Shown here in pieces: positions 1 to 8,660 of a stretch of 27,869 nucleotides of DNA; the first letter of the stretch is position 1, and each line of letters begins with the position of its first letter. This DNA comes from CAZTVF01 sp964616985. GTDB taxonomy: Bacteria > Planctomycetota > Phycisphaerae > SM23-33. Below the pieces are notes generated by a model that ran no database searches, was not told the DNA's origin, and worked only from the letters and a program-made list of their open reading frames with translations. The stretch is taken from NCBI GenBank assembly GCA_964616985.1, contig CAZTVF010000072.1, positions 1 to 27,869 on the forward strand. Direction: 5' to 3'. Made by a program: the position numbers and the translations under genes.

Positions 1-42
1 GCAAGACTTATGGACGTTCATTAGTGTTTTCTACAGAGCAGG
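1..42. repeat. Left copy of 42-bp terminal inverted repeat
   Basis: Bases 1-42 are identical to the reverse complement of 27825-27866. After a single mismatch, four further bases (CAGG) also agree. A perfect 42 bp match at the exact limits of a contig points to a shared repeated element, such as an insertion sequence end, entered from both sides. An assembly-graph overlap of fixed k-mer length would look the same. No transposase can be recognised next to it, so its nature is inferred. Confidence 0.8.
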
Positions 43-81
43 ACAGGCTACTTTTCGATGGGAAACGGGACAGGCTACTTT
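41..81. repeat. Tandem direct repeat GGACAGGCTACTTT, period 27
   Basis: The 14-mer GGACAGGCTACTTT occurs at 41-54 and again at 68-81, in the same orientation and immediately inside the left terminal repeat. Closely spaced direct repeats near an end are typical of transposase-binding sites in some insertion sequences, for example the multiple terminal repeats of the IS21 family. The right end of the window lacks this motif. The link to a transposon is an inference. Confidence 0.5.
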
Positions 82-387
82 CCGCGCTCGACAACCTGCA
101 CACCCTGCCGCCTGACCGCCCCACGCTCGCTCCGGACTGCGGGGTCTCAGCCAGCACGCACGATTGCCCGTCGTCCGACAGACGGACGTAGTTGTCGTAG
201 TCCTCCAACGTCCGGCCTTGCGGGGGTAGGAGCTCCAGCGGCGAAACCGATGGCTGGCCGGCCACCAAAGATCGAGGTCATAGATCTGACGCGTCGGGTT
301 GTACGCGTCTATCATGATTGCTCCGCTACTGGCTTCAAGTACGTGCTGGGAACGCCCCGTGGGGTTACAGGTCCGTGGTCTTCGTCG
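82..387. other. Left flank without a supportable gene
   Basis: This stretch lies downstream of the last gene of the sugar operon. Minus-strand frames of about 86-94 codons cross it, but they share no motif I recognise and run into the repeats at the window edge. It could be the decayed 3' end of a mobile-element gene. I see no convincing terminator hairpin, tRNA or promoter in it. Confidence 0.4.
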
Positions 388-2073
388 TCATGGTTTCAGG
401 CTCGGTTCGATTCGTCTATGCCAGCTTTCCAGTCCATCGGCAATTCTCCATCGGTCATCGGGATAGTGCTGTCGCCATTCGCCGGCCAGGGTCAGCATCT
501 CGCTCAGCAGTTCGGCGAGCCGGCGCCGGTCGGGAATCGCGCCGTTGGTCTGGCCGGCTTGGAGGTGGAAATGATGCGCCATGGCTTCCAGCAGAACTGC
601 CCCGGCGCGCGCGCGGCGAACCAAGTCGGTGAATTGGCGCATGACGAAATCGCGGTGCGCCGGCGCAAAGTGAGTGGTCGCTTGCCGGGCAAGCTCGAGG
701 AAGGCTTGGGTCTCGGCGACGGCAAGTTGTTTTTCGGCAATCTGGGCTTGCGGGCCGGCCACGCGATGGTCCACAGGGACTGGCCAGCCGGCAAAGGCGG
801 CGCCGGCATCGGTTGGATTCAACGGCGTACCGGCGGGGGCGACCAGATGCCGGTCAATCGCCCAGAACGGCATCAACCACTCGTACGGCAACAGGGATTG
901 CGCGCCGCTGTAGTTTTTGTCGGAGAAGAAAATCCGGCCGTTGACCGGCTCCAGGTTTTCCAGCAGCCACGCCATCGCGCCGACGTCCGCGCCAAATTCG
1001 GTGGCGAGGAAGTCGCGGACCACCGGGCCAGGCCGGACCGCTGGATCGCGGGCGTGGCGGAGGAAGTATTCGGCGTTGAAGCCGCCGAGCGTGTCGAAGC
1101 AACAAACCTCAATATTCGGCGGCGGGGTCGCGCCCGGCGGGAGTTGGCGGAGCGCGGGGTAGAAGTGCCGGCGCGAGGGGAGCACGTGGTCGTGCGGCGA
1201 CCCGCAGTTGTGAATCGTCGCGATGCGGCCATCCACATATTCGGCACCGATGGCGCGCGCCTCGGCGAGGTGCCGGGTGTACTGGGCCAACGCGACGGTC
1301 GGGGTGAAGTTGCGGCCCCAGTATTCGCCGTTGAGATCGAAGTGGACTTGGACCGGATTGGTGCGCGCGGCATTCTGGAGATGCGCGTTGAACGGCAGGT
1401 GGAGATGGAAGTCACCAATGACGTTGTCGCCACTGACCAGCACATGCGGGCGACGAAAGGCGGCGGCCAGGATCGCATCGAGCGTCGGTTTGTGACCGCC
1501 GGCAGTGTGCAAGTCCACCGCGAGCCGCAGTCCTTTCGCCTGACAGTAATCGTCCACGATTCCCAGAATTCGCTCGACGATCTGCTCCAGGGTCACCGAT
1601 TGGTGCTTGAGGTGGGACAAGATGATGTTCGCGCCCTCGCAAATCCACAACTCCAAGCCGTGCAAGTTCGGCGCGACGGCCAGGGCCTCATCGAGTTGGT
1701 AGTGGATGATTTCCTTGACCAGGGGGTGTGCCATGTCCGGTTCGTTGTGCGCGTTGAACAAGGCCGGCCAGGCTTGTCGGGACTGTTCGACCGGCGGGAG
1801 CATCAAGACTTGGTAGACGTACCAGAACTCTTTGCCGGCGCGCTGCGTGAGTTGGGCGGCATAGTGCATGGACTCGCGGACACCTTGCCGGAGCACGCGC
1901 TGTTCGGCGCTGACCGCGCCCGGCCAGGGGGTGAACAGGCACGGCGTCGTGGCGCCGGGCACGGCGTAGTTGCCCCAGTACACAAGCCGATCCACGTCGT
2001 TGCGGGAAGCGAAATCCATCAATCGTTCCCAGTGATGGGATGCACCAAAATCGGTAGAGAGGCCGAGTTTCAT
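388..2073 (-). CDS. TIM-barrel-like protein, candidate glycoside hydrolase
   Basis: A 561-residue protein without a signal peptide, so probably cytoplasmic. The ATG at 2073 has an AGGAGA ribosome site about 5 bases upstream. The sequence has the feel of a (beta/alpha)8 carbohydrate-active enzyme: many Trp, Tyr and His residues, a WICEG motif at about 142-147 and HFDLNGEYWGR at about 244-254. Glu146 and Glu250 are plausible catalytic acids on successive strands, and the second motif is loosely reminiscent of GH67 alpha-glucuronidases. I cannot place it in a named family. It is the last gene of the sugar operon, 36 bp after the beta-helix gene, which supports a role in breaking down a plant- or algal-type glycan. 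Coding is secure; function is inferred. Confidence 0.75.
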   Translation of the reverse strand: MKLGLSTDFGASHHWERLMDFASRNDVDRLVYWGNYAVPGATTPCLFTPWPGAVSAEQRVLRQGVRESMHYAAQLTQRAGKEFWYVYQVLMLPPVEQSRQAWPALFNAHNEPDMAHPLVKEIIHYQLDEALAVAPNLHGLELWICEGANIILSHLKHQSVTLEQIVERILGIVDDYCQAKGLRLAVDLHTAGGHKPTLDAILAAAFRRPHVLVSGDNVIGDFHLHLPFNAHLQNAARTNPVQVHFDLNGEYWGRNFTPTVALAQYTRHLAEARAIGAEYVDGRIATIHNCGSPHDHVLPSRRHFYPALRQLPPGATPPPNIEVCCFDTLGGFNAEYFLRHARDPAVRPGPVVRDFLATEFGADVGAMAWLLENLEPVNGRIFFSDKNYSGAQSLLPYEWLMPFWAIDRHLVAPAGTPLNPTDAGAAFAGWPVPVDHRVAGPQAQIAEKQLAVAETQAFLELARQATTHFAPAHRDFVMRQFTDLVRRARAGAVLLEAMAHHFHLQAGQTNGAIPDRRRLAELLSEMLTLAGEWRQHYPDDRWRIADGLESWHRRIEPSLKP

Positions 2074-2109
2074 CGTTGTCTCCTGGGTGCCGTTACGCCA
2101 TTCATGTCA

Positions 2110-4098
2110 TTAACAACCCGCGGGCGGGATGAGATTGCCGGGCCAGCCGCCTTGCTGATGCACGTCGGCGATGATCTTGTCGATCAGGTCGTCGTAGCCG
2201 GCGGGTTTGGCGGCGGGGCTGGCGAGGTTGTTGCGATAGCGGTTGCTACAGCCGCCGGTGGCGACGACGGGCGGTTCGGTGTTCTCACAGACCTCGGCAA
2301 TGGGCTTTCCACGCGGGTCATGGCTGTTGTCGAACCAAGCCCGGGGGATGGGTCCCCAGACGCGGTTGCCTTCGACGAGCGCGGCGTGGGTTTCATCGTC
2401 CATGTAGATGCCGTTGCTTTTTTCCGTATCGGTGGTGCGGGCGATGATGTTGTCCCGCCAGATGTTGTTGGGCCCGCAGGCCCAGCAATACAGCGCGGAA
2501 CCGTCGCTCAACTGCGTCATGTAGTGGTGGACGATGTTTCGCTCGATCAGGTTGTCGCCGGAATGGAGGACGTCTTTGGCATTGTGCGGATCCCACTGCT
2601 TGCCGGCGGGCAATTCGTGGTAGCGAAGTTGTTTGTAGGCATTGGCCGGGTCGCGCGGAGCCCCGTACTCGCGCTGGCCGAGGTCGGTCGGCAGGTCCGT
2701 GGAATACGTCTCCACGATGGAGATGGCGGCGTAGGGCAGATTCTGGAGGAAATTATGGGTGATCCGATTGTGGCTGCTGGCGTAGATGGAAATCGCCGCC
2801 GCGTGCCAGTACGGCGCTGTCCCCACGTCGTGGATGTAGTTGCGGCAAATAAAATTGTCCCGGTTCGTGTCCAGCGTGCCGGCGCCCCAACCATAGAAGT
2901 AGACCCCGCAGGAGCCGGTGCGGGCGATCTCATTGCCGACAATGCTCACGCCCGTCGCCCGGTACGCCGCGGTAATCCCCCCGGCGCCCACGTCTGTGAT
3001 CGTGTTGCCGGAAAACTCACAGTCGGCAACGCCCATCAGGAAAATCGCCGCGTCGGGACTTTCGGAATTACGCTTGAGCCAATCGCCCGGCCATTGTTCT
3101 TCTTCCACTCGATCGGTGTAACGGAACGTCAGCCCGCGAAAATGGATGTGCGTGACGGGCGGCCCGGCTTCGGGATCGCCTTGGAGGCGAATGAGCTGGT
3201 GCAGGCCGGGCGCGGTGGTTTGCTTGCCGGCCATCGTGCCGTCCGGCGGCCAGTAATAGACCTTGCCCTCGCCGCTGTCCACGCACCAATCGCCCGGCTC
3301 GTCCAAGAGGCACAGGGCGTTGCGAAAACTGAACTGATGCGGCATCCAATCCGGAATTCGCTTGGCCAGGCGCACGGTGTTGTTGGTGCCAAAGTCGGTG
3401 ACGCCGCGGGTGCGGTCGAGTTTGCGGACGGTCACGAGGGTGTTCCAGAATTCCGCAGGCAACTGCACCATTTCGGTGTCGCCGTTGTCGGGTAGATGCG
3501 ACACGGGTGCGTCGGCGGGGAGCCAGATGCCTTCGTCGTCGTACACGCGGTAAGCCGGCCATTCCCGCCAGCGGTCATGGTTCGGCCAGCGGGCGACCTG
3601 TTGGCGCCGGCCATTCACGAAGAAGTAGTGAAACCGCCAGCCCCTGGGCACATCGGCGACAAAGAGTTCGCCCTTAGCCGCGTCCGTCAGGCCGGGCACT
3701 TCTTCGGTCAACTTCCGCCAACCCGTGACGGCGCGCTCGCCGCTGATGATCGGCTGCTGGCCCGGTGCGGCTCGGTAACTGATAGGACTGTCCGCTGTGC
3801 CGGAATCCTCAGGCGTCAGGACGAAGGTTTCCGTCAGGACGTGCGTTCCGCCAGTCAGCAGCACCTGGACGCCGCCGGGGGGCAGGCCCGAGTCTTTCTT
3901 CATCCGGCGAATGGCATCACGGGCCGCGGCCAAGGTGCGCAGTGGCTGGTCTTGCGTTCCCCGGTTTGCGTCATCGCCTGATGGAGACACATAGAATTCA
4001 CGTTGACACTTCACGGGTTTCACCTGCCAGTCCATGCGACGATGAATAAGACGACGCCAGGAAGACGTTGCACGGGTCCACGAACGACCCGAAGGCAA
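2110..4098 (-). CDS. Right-handed beta-helix protein, GH141-like
   Basis: About 640-662 residues. After the N-terminus comes EFYVSPSGDDANRG (about 34-47) and then a PLRTLAAARDAIR segment. This opening is typical of parallel beta-helix polysaccharide-active proteins, including the GH141 type. From about 330 onward it has repeated short strands rich in Asn, Gly and Ile (CEFSGNTITDV, GVSIVGNEIART, NRITHNFLQNL), as expected of beta-helix coils. No signal peptide is visible, which is unusual because many relatives are exported. The start is uncertain. A TTG at 4098 is preceded by AAAGAGG at good spacing, while an ATG at 4035 lacks a clear ribosome site but removes a low-complexity N-terminus. It ends 36 bp before the next gene of the operon. 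The substrate is unknown. Confidence 0.8.
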   Translation of the reverse strand: MPSGRSWTRATSSWRRLIHRRMDWQVKPVKCQREFYVSPSGDDANRGTQDQPLRTLAAARDAIRRMKKDSGLPPGGVQVLLTGGTHVLTETFVLTPEDSGTADSPISYRAAPGQQPIISGERAVTGWRKLTEEVPGLTDAAKGELFVADVPRGWRFHYFFVNGRRQQVARWPNHDRWREWPAYRVYDDEGIWLPADAPVSHLPDNGDTEMVQLPAEFWNTLVTVRKLDRTRGVTDFGTNNTVRLAKRIPDWMPHQFSFRNALCLLDEPGDWCVDSGEGKVYYWPPDGTMAGKQTTAPGLHQLIRLQGDPEAGPPVTHIHFRGLTFRYTDRVEEEQWPGDWLKRNSESPDAAIFLMGVADCEFSGNTITDVGAGGITAAYRATGVSIVGNEIARTGSCGVYFYGWGAGTLDTNRDNFICRNYIHDVGTAPYWHAAAISIYASSHNRITHNFLQNLPYAAISIVETYSTDLPTDLGQREYGAPRDPANAYKQLRYHELPAGKQWDPHNAKDVLHSGDNLIERNIVHHYMTQLSDGSALYCWACGPNNIWRDNIIARTTDTEKSNGIYMDDETHAALVEGNRVWGPIPRAWFDNSHDPRGKPIAEVCENTEPPVVATGGCSNRYRNNLASPAAKPAGYDDLIDKIIADVHQQGGWPGNLIPPAGC

Positions 4099-4187
4099 AC
4101 ATCATCCTCTTTCAGACTCAAGGCCGCATATTTCATCCGCGTGCAGCCGCCGACGCAAGTGCGAAGGCAACTGAATGCGAATGCAGC

Positions 4188-5846
4188 TCAAGCGGGCTTG
4201 TAGAAGAGCCGTGTCAGCGCCGCTCGACTGGGCGGCGACACGATCGACTCGGCATCGTCGGCATGGTAGATTTGGCTCAACTCGTCAAAGTAGATGTCGC
4301 TCTGCGGCGTGGGCCGTCCTTCGGACCGGTGCAACTCCTCGTCGAGCAGGGCACGCACCATCAGAATGCGCCAACGCCACGCCGTGCGTTTCTCCACGGG
4401 CAACTGCTCCTGTACGCGGCGGAGCGTCTGCAGGGCACGCTGGGGCACGATGGTTGGCGGCTGCACGTAGATGCGCGGTATGGCACGCGGGAAGCCCTCC
4501 CAGCCGCCGCCGTGCAGCACCTCGTAAATCGTCCGGTAGTCGACGGCGTGATTCATCGCCTCTTCCAGCGCCAGCATCGCGTCCACCACGTCGTCGGCCA
4601 CGGCGGGCGAGAACTCGGCCGCGGCGTATTCGCGGGCGATGTCGCGCATCGAACGCTGGCCATCCCAGCCACGCTGCAATTGCAGCACCTTGTTGATGTC
4701 CTCGTAGATGCCTTCGGAGTACGGAAACGAGCCGGTCAATCGGCTGCCGACGCTGTCCCAGTACTGCTGCCAGTATGTCAGGCGCGGGTTGGCGCCGAAC
4801 GCGCCCCACGGCCACATCTTCTGCATGCTGATCTCAGGGAAACTAACTACGGGCAATCCGCCCGGCACGCCGTGCTTCAACGGATACTCCGGGAAATGCC
4901 CGCAATCGTCCGCCAGCAGGTAATCCACCCAGTCCGGCTTGCCGCCGGCGAAGGCGCGGCTCAGGCCCTCCCATTCACCGGCAATATGTTTATCGAAATA
5001 CCATGTGCCCAACACGGTCTTGGCGTCGGGGAGATTCCGCCGCACCAGTCGCGCGACCGCCTCGGCGGTCCGCAGATAGCCGTTGCAGCCCCAGGGCCTG
5101 CACTGGGGGCATGTGCAACCGCCCTGGTCGTAGGCCCCGAGCCCGTAATACCCGATGTTCAGGCCGGCGAACGCGTCGAGCACCTGCTGGCGGTACTGGC
5201 AGATCAACTCCAGCCCGCCGGGTTTGTTGGGGCAGATCTCCACGCCGTACGCGCCGATATCGCTGCGGTACCCGTTTTCCTTCCAGCGGAAGTCCGAACG
5301 CAACGCCGCCGGGCTGCTGGCGAACGCCTCGTTGGCCAGCGTCGCCAAGGCCGGCCGCATCCCCACGCCCTGGGCCGCCTGGAGGATCGCCCGCAACCGC
5401 GCGATCATGGCCTGCGCCGCGGGGTCGTCGCAGCCGGTGTAGTGGTGCATGTCGAACCACACCATCAACGTGTTGCAGCCCCACAGGGCGAGTTCCTCGA
5501 CGTACCGGCATACTTCCTCGACCGGTGCGTCGTGGTAGAAGTTGTGGAAGTGCGTCGCGAAGTAGATGGCGCGAATCTTCTTCTCCGGCACCGACGTGCC
5601 GCGCCAGCCCGGATCGCGCAGGAACTTGCCGGCGCCGTAGAGCAGGCCGTTTCCGTCGTTGCCGGTGATCCGCACCTTGCCGGCGGCTGCATCTTCGATG
5701 CGGAATCCTTCCGACCCGATGCCGGATTGGATGTTCAGTTCCACGCCGCCGGGCCCGCGGCCATATCGCGTCATGAGCTCTACGGTCTTGCTGATCATCG
5801 CGGTGCGCCGGGTGAGTTCTACAGGTTCTTGTGAGTGTTGTGTCAT
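4188..5846 (-). CDS. GH67/DUF4838-like TIM-barrel glycosidase candidate
   Basis: A 552-residue protein. I take the ATG at 5846 rather than the one 36 bases upstream because GAGAGGAA sits just before it and it falls 13 bp after the preceding stop. Residues about 35-80 (VELNIQ...GNDGNGLLYGAGKFLRD) look like the small alpha/beta domain that precedes the catalytic barrel in GH20 and GH67 enzymes. IRAIYFATHFHNFYHD (about 91-106) and NTLMVWFDMHHY then begin a barrel. A Cys cluster at 244, 246, 249 and 254 (GGCTCPQC) recalls the CxC..C pattern of DUF4838 proteins and may bind a metal. The classical GH20 Asp-Glu pair is not evident, so hexosaminidase activity should not be assumed. It lies in the same operon as an alpha-galactosidase. 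Confidence 0.75.
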   Translation of the reverse strand: MTQHSQEPVELTRRTAMISKTVELMTRYGRGPGGVELNIQSGIGSEGFRIEDAAAGKVRITGNDGNGLLYGAGKFLRDPGWRGTSVPEKKIRAIYFATHFHNFYHDAPVEEVCRYVEELALWGCNTLMVWFDMHHYTGCDDPAAQAMIARLRAILQAAQGVGMRPALATLANEAFASSPAALRSDFRWKENGYRSDIGAYGVEICPNKPGGLELICQYRQQVLDAFAGLNIGYYGLGAYDQGGCTCPQCRPWGCNGYLRTAEAVARLVRRNLPDAKTVLGTWYFDKHIAGEWEGLSRAFAGGKPDWVDYLLADDCGHFPEYPLKHGVPGGLPVVSFPEISMQKMWPWGAFGANPRLTYWQQYWDSVGSRLTGSFPYSEGIYEDINKVLQLQRGWDGQRSMRDIAREYAAAEFSPAVADDVVDAMLALEEAMNHAVDYRTIYEVLHGGGWEGFPRAIPRIYVQPPTIVPQRALQTLRRVQEQLPVEKRTAWRWRILMVRALLDEELHRSEGRPTPQSDIYFDELSQIYHADDAESIVSPPSRAALTRLFYKPA

Positions 5847-5859
5847 TGTGTGTTCCTCT

Positions 5860-7869
5860 CTATTCAGGTTGTCGTGGTGCATACTCGATCAGGGCAGACC
5901 CCGGCTGGTCTTCGATGCTGATGGCCAGCCTCCGCAGATCCTCGCCCTTGAGCGTGATGCGGTCATGCACGTCATATCCAAGATGAACGAAGACATCATA
6001 CTCGACCGCCGGATCGACATCGCGCAGCGCAGCTTGGACCTGCGTGAACGGGGACTGGTCGCGCCGAAACGCCAGCACCATGCCGTCGCCGGCATCGGGC
6101 CGGTGATATTGCAGGACGCACCAACCTTGCCAGCTCGCCCCGGATTCGACCAGCGGATAATAGTTGCCGAAGAAGTACTTCCGAATGCGCTTGCCCTCGG
6201 CAATCGCTTGCCTCAGGAGTTCTCGCGGGTACGTTTCGGGGCGCACGTCGTCGCCGAACGAGATGCCCGCATTGAAGCCGCTGCGAAAATGGTAAGGGTC
6301 CGCCCCCATCTGCCCGCAGGTGCTGAAGGGCACATACCGATTGAGCCCGTCGCTCATGATCTGGTTCTTGAAGGCGGCCAGGGAGATGGTCGAAGCCTTC
6401 TTGTCCAGCATGTCGCAGGTGTTGTCGCTGCGCCACAGCGGGATGGAGCGGGACATCGTCTCGACGTCGATCCGCCGGCCGCCGCTGGCGCAGTTGTCGA
6501 TGAACAACCCGGGGTTGGCCTTGAGGATGTCGTCCCACATCTGATAGAGGCCCTCGATGTAACGTATCTCGGACATGCCCAGACGATTGGGGACGCTGGC
6601 ATCGGCCAGCTGCCAGAATGGAAGCGGCTCGATGTTGAAGTCGATCCGCAGGCACGACACTTTGTAGGCCTTTATGGCGTCGTTCAGGTAGTCGGTCATG
6701 TATCGCCGCGCCTCGAGGATGCCGAGGTTGAACAGCCCGCCGCGGCCGGCGGCTGTGGTCAGGACCCACTCGGGATGCTCCTTGGCGATCAACGTGTCGG
6801 CGGCCACGCGCTCGGGTTCGAACCAGAGCACGAATCCCAGGCCTTCCCGCTCCACGGCCTCGCCGATTGCCTTGAGCCCGTTAGGGAATCGGTCCTTGGG
6901 CTCGACGCGTTCGATGGGGAAACCGTAGTTGCCCATGGAGTTCGGAAAGCCATTGGGCCCGGTCCAGTATGCGTCCAGCCAGAACATCTCAAATCCTAAA
7001 CCTCGGATCGAATTTAGATGGGACAGCACATTCTGCTCGTTGGAGTCGTTCAACTCGTGGAACGACGTGCTCAAGTGAACGATCGGTGGCACGACGAGCT
7101 GGCCGTCGATCCTGGGCATGATGTGGGCCAGCATCGTCTGTCGGAAGAGGTTGTGGGCGCGGCAAACGTCACCGCCCTCCCACCGAAGCTGCAGGATCCG
7201 CGGGGTTCGCATGCTCTCGCCCGGATGCAGCACCGTGTGGAGGTGCTCCATGCCCGCCTGTGTGCGAACGCCACCGGCCTTGTGCTCCACCGAGGCGTGC
7301 CATTGCCCTGACCAGCCGATGGCGGTGATCAAGCCGCCGCTGCCCCAATCCACATTGAACCAAGGCGAAACGTTAGATGATCGCCCGCCAAAGGTGTTGA
7401 AATCGATTCGCTGTCCCTCAGCCAACGCCTGGTCAAAGGGCAGCCAGTCGTCCGCGGTGCAGGGCGAGCCGTTGAGCCGATGGAGCACTGCCTTGGCGCC
7501 TGGGTCGATCGTTGCTGCGGCATCGACGGCCCAGAGATGTTCGATGACCGGCGTATCCTCCTGGCCGCGGTTGATGAAGAAGAGGGTCCAGTCGACACCG
7601 GCCGTGTCAAGATACGTCATGCACACCGCTCGTACTTCGAGCTGCGTCGCCGGGTCGGTCAGGGTCAGGGTACGGCGAATTGTCGCGCGGCCGAGCTGCT
7701 CCTCGGTGGTCTGACGATTCCATCCGTGGATGAACTCGGAGCTATGCCGCCCACCGTAGACGAAGGAGAACGGCATGGCATCTCCTTCACCAGAGAAGGC
7801 CTGCTGAGCCCATTGGCTGTTCAACGCCACCTCGGGCGCCACGGTCGGGGACACGTCATCTTGCGACAT
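5860..7869 (-). CDS. Alpha-galactosidase, GH36 family
   Basis: A 669-residue enzyme predicted to hydrolyse terminal alpha-galactosides by a retaining mechanism. Its N-terminal half is a beta-rich supersandwich domain and the catalytic barrel starts near 265. Diagnostic motifs are MFWLDAYW (295-302), LWFEPERV (348-355), CLRIDFN with the nucleophile Asp410, and NCASGGRR followed by LWRSDN with the acid/base Asp482. There is no signal peptide, so it likely acts on imported oligosaccharides. The ATG at 7869 (MSQDD) was chosen over an upstream in-frame start because the upstream residues are low-complexity and the family begins here. This start overlaps the end of the previous gene by 14 bp, implying translational coupling. 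GH27 is less likely given the length and domain order. Confidence 0.93.
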   Translation of the reverse strand: MSQDDVSPTVAPEVALNSQWAQQAFSGEGDAMPFSFVYGGRHSSEFIHGWNRQTTEEQLGRATIRRTLTLTDPATQLEVRAVCMTYLDTAGVDWTLFFINRGQEDTPVIEHLWAVDAAATIDPGAKAVLHRLNGSPCTADDWLPFDQALAEGQRIDFNTFGGRSSNVSPWFNVDWGSGGLITAIGWSGQWHASVEHKAGGVRTQAGMEHLHTVLHPGESMRTPRILQLRWEGGDVCRAHNLFRQTMLAHIMPRIDGQLVVPPIVHLSTSFHELNDSNEQNVLSHLNSIRGLGFEMFWLDAYWTGPNGFPNSMGNYGFPIERVEPKDRFPNGLKAIGEAVEREGLGFVLWFEPERVAADTLIAKEHPEWVLTTAAGRGGLFNLGILEARRYMTDYLNDAIKAYKVSCLRIDFNIEPLPFWQLADASVPNRLGMSEIRYIEGLYQMWDDILKANPGLFIDNCASGGRRIDVETMSRSIPLWRSDNTCDMLDKKASTISLAAFKNQIMSDGLNRYVPFSTCGQMGADPYHFRSGFNAGISFGDDVRPETYPRELLRQAIAEGKRIRKYFFGNYYPLVESGASWQGWCVLQYHRPDAGDGMVLAFRRDQSPFTQVQAALRDVDPAVEYDVFVHLGYDVHDRITLKGEDLRRLAISIEDQPGSALIEYAPRQPE

Positions 7870-8647
7870 GGTTATCCCTTGTGCTGTAGGAGTAGCCTTG
7901 CCCGGGGGTGAGCAGGGCCACCTTGGCGTCTGAGCAGGTGCGGCTGCAGGCACGGACGAACTCGCCGACATCGCCGCCCTGCTCGGCGAACATCCAGTAG
8001 TGACAGGGGATAATCAAGCCGGCACCGGAGAGCTCTGCATACACGGCGGCTGATGCGGCGTCCATGTTGCCGAACACGCCGTTGATGCACGGCAGCACGA
8101 TGTGCGGCCGCAGCGCGAACGCCGGCGCCCCCAGGTCAGGCCGCAGCGCCGTGTCGCCGCTATACAGCACGCGCATGCCGCCGAAATCCATCACCATCGA
8201 CAACGCCGTGGGGCTCATCTCGCCATGATCGGCCTGGAACGCGTGCACGGTCACGCCGCCCAGGTCATACGTCCCTCCCGCCGTCATCAAGGTTCGGCGG
8301 TCGGCCGAGACGCCGGCCTGGTCGAGGCTCTCGGTGCAGCAGGCGGGGCCGGCAAAATGACATCGCGGGTTGTTCGCGGCAATGACGGGGATGGCGTCGG
8401 GGTCGAGGTGGTCGGCATGCTCGTGCGAAAACAGCACCAGGTCCGCCCGCACATCGCTCGCCGCCACCGGGGCCAGCGACAGCCGCTTGAAGCCGAACAG
8501 CCGCTCCACCGCGTCAGACAGGTACGGGTCGAGGTACACCACCTGCCCGCCGGCGGTCTTGAAGACAAACCCCGCCTGCGCCAGCCACCACAGCCGGAGG
8601 TCGCCCGGCGGCACAATCGAATCACGGACGTCGTCGATCATGTTCAT
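7856..8647 (-). CDS. MBL-fold metal hydrolase, UlaG-like lactonase candidate
   Basis: A 263-residue metallo-beta-lactamase-fold hydrolase. The metal motif SHEHADHLD gives His75, His77, Asp79 and His80, followed by His141 (ADHGEM), Asp165 (SGDTAL) and His216 (PCHYW). This is a complete two-metal site. UlaG, the L-ascorbate-6-phosphate lactonase, belongs to this subgroup. Sitting between sugar dehydrogenase-type genes and glycosidases, the protein could open an aldonolactone; that substrate is inferred. The ATG at 8647 follows AGGGA at normal spacing and lies 13 bp after the upstream stop. The longer in-frame extension is Arg-rich shadow sequence. UPF0173-type hydrolases of unknown substrate are the main alternative. 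Confidence 0.85.
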   Translation of the reverse strand: MNMIDDVRDSIVPPGDLRLWWLAQAGFVFKTAGGQVVYLDPYLSDAVERLFGFKRLSLAPVAASDVRADLVLFSHEHADHLDPDAIPVIAANNPRCHFAGPACCTESLDQAGVSADRRTLMTAGGTYDLGGVTVHAFQADHGEMSPTALSMVMDFGGMRVLYSGDTALRPDLGAPAFALRPHIVLPCINGVFGNMDAASAAVYAELSGAGLIIPCHYWMFAEQGGDVGEFVRACSRTCSDAKVALLTPGQGYSYSTRDNHVAR

Positions 8648-8660
8648 TCGTTTGTCCCTG

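Noticed and set aside
31..315. Minus-strand frames near the left end as a transposase remnant
   Set aside because: No DDE or other transposase motif is visible and the candidate frames switch; the mobile-element idea rests only on the repeats.
58..3495. Very long plus-strand open frame of over 1,100 codons
   Set aside because: It runs antisense to two well-supported minus-strand genes, has Arg/Val/Gly-rich composition without domains, and arises from GC-biased third positions.
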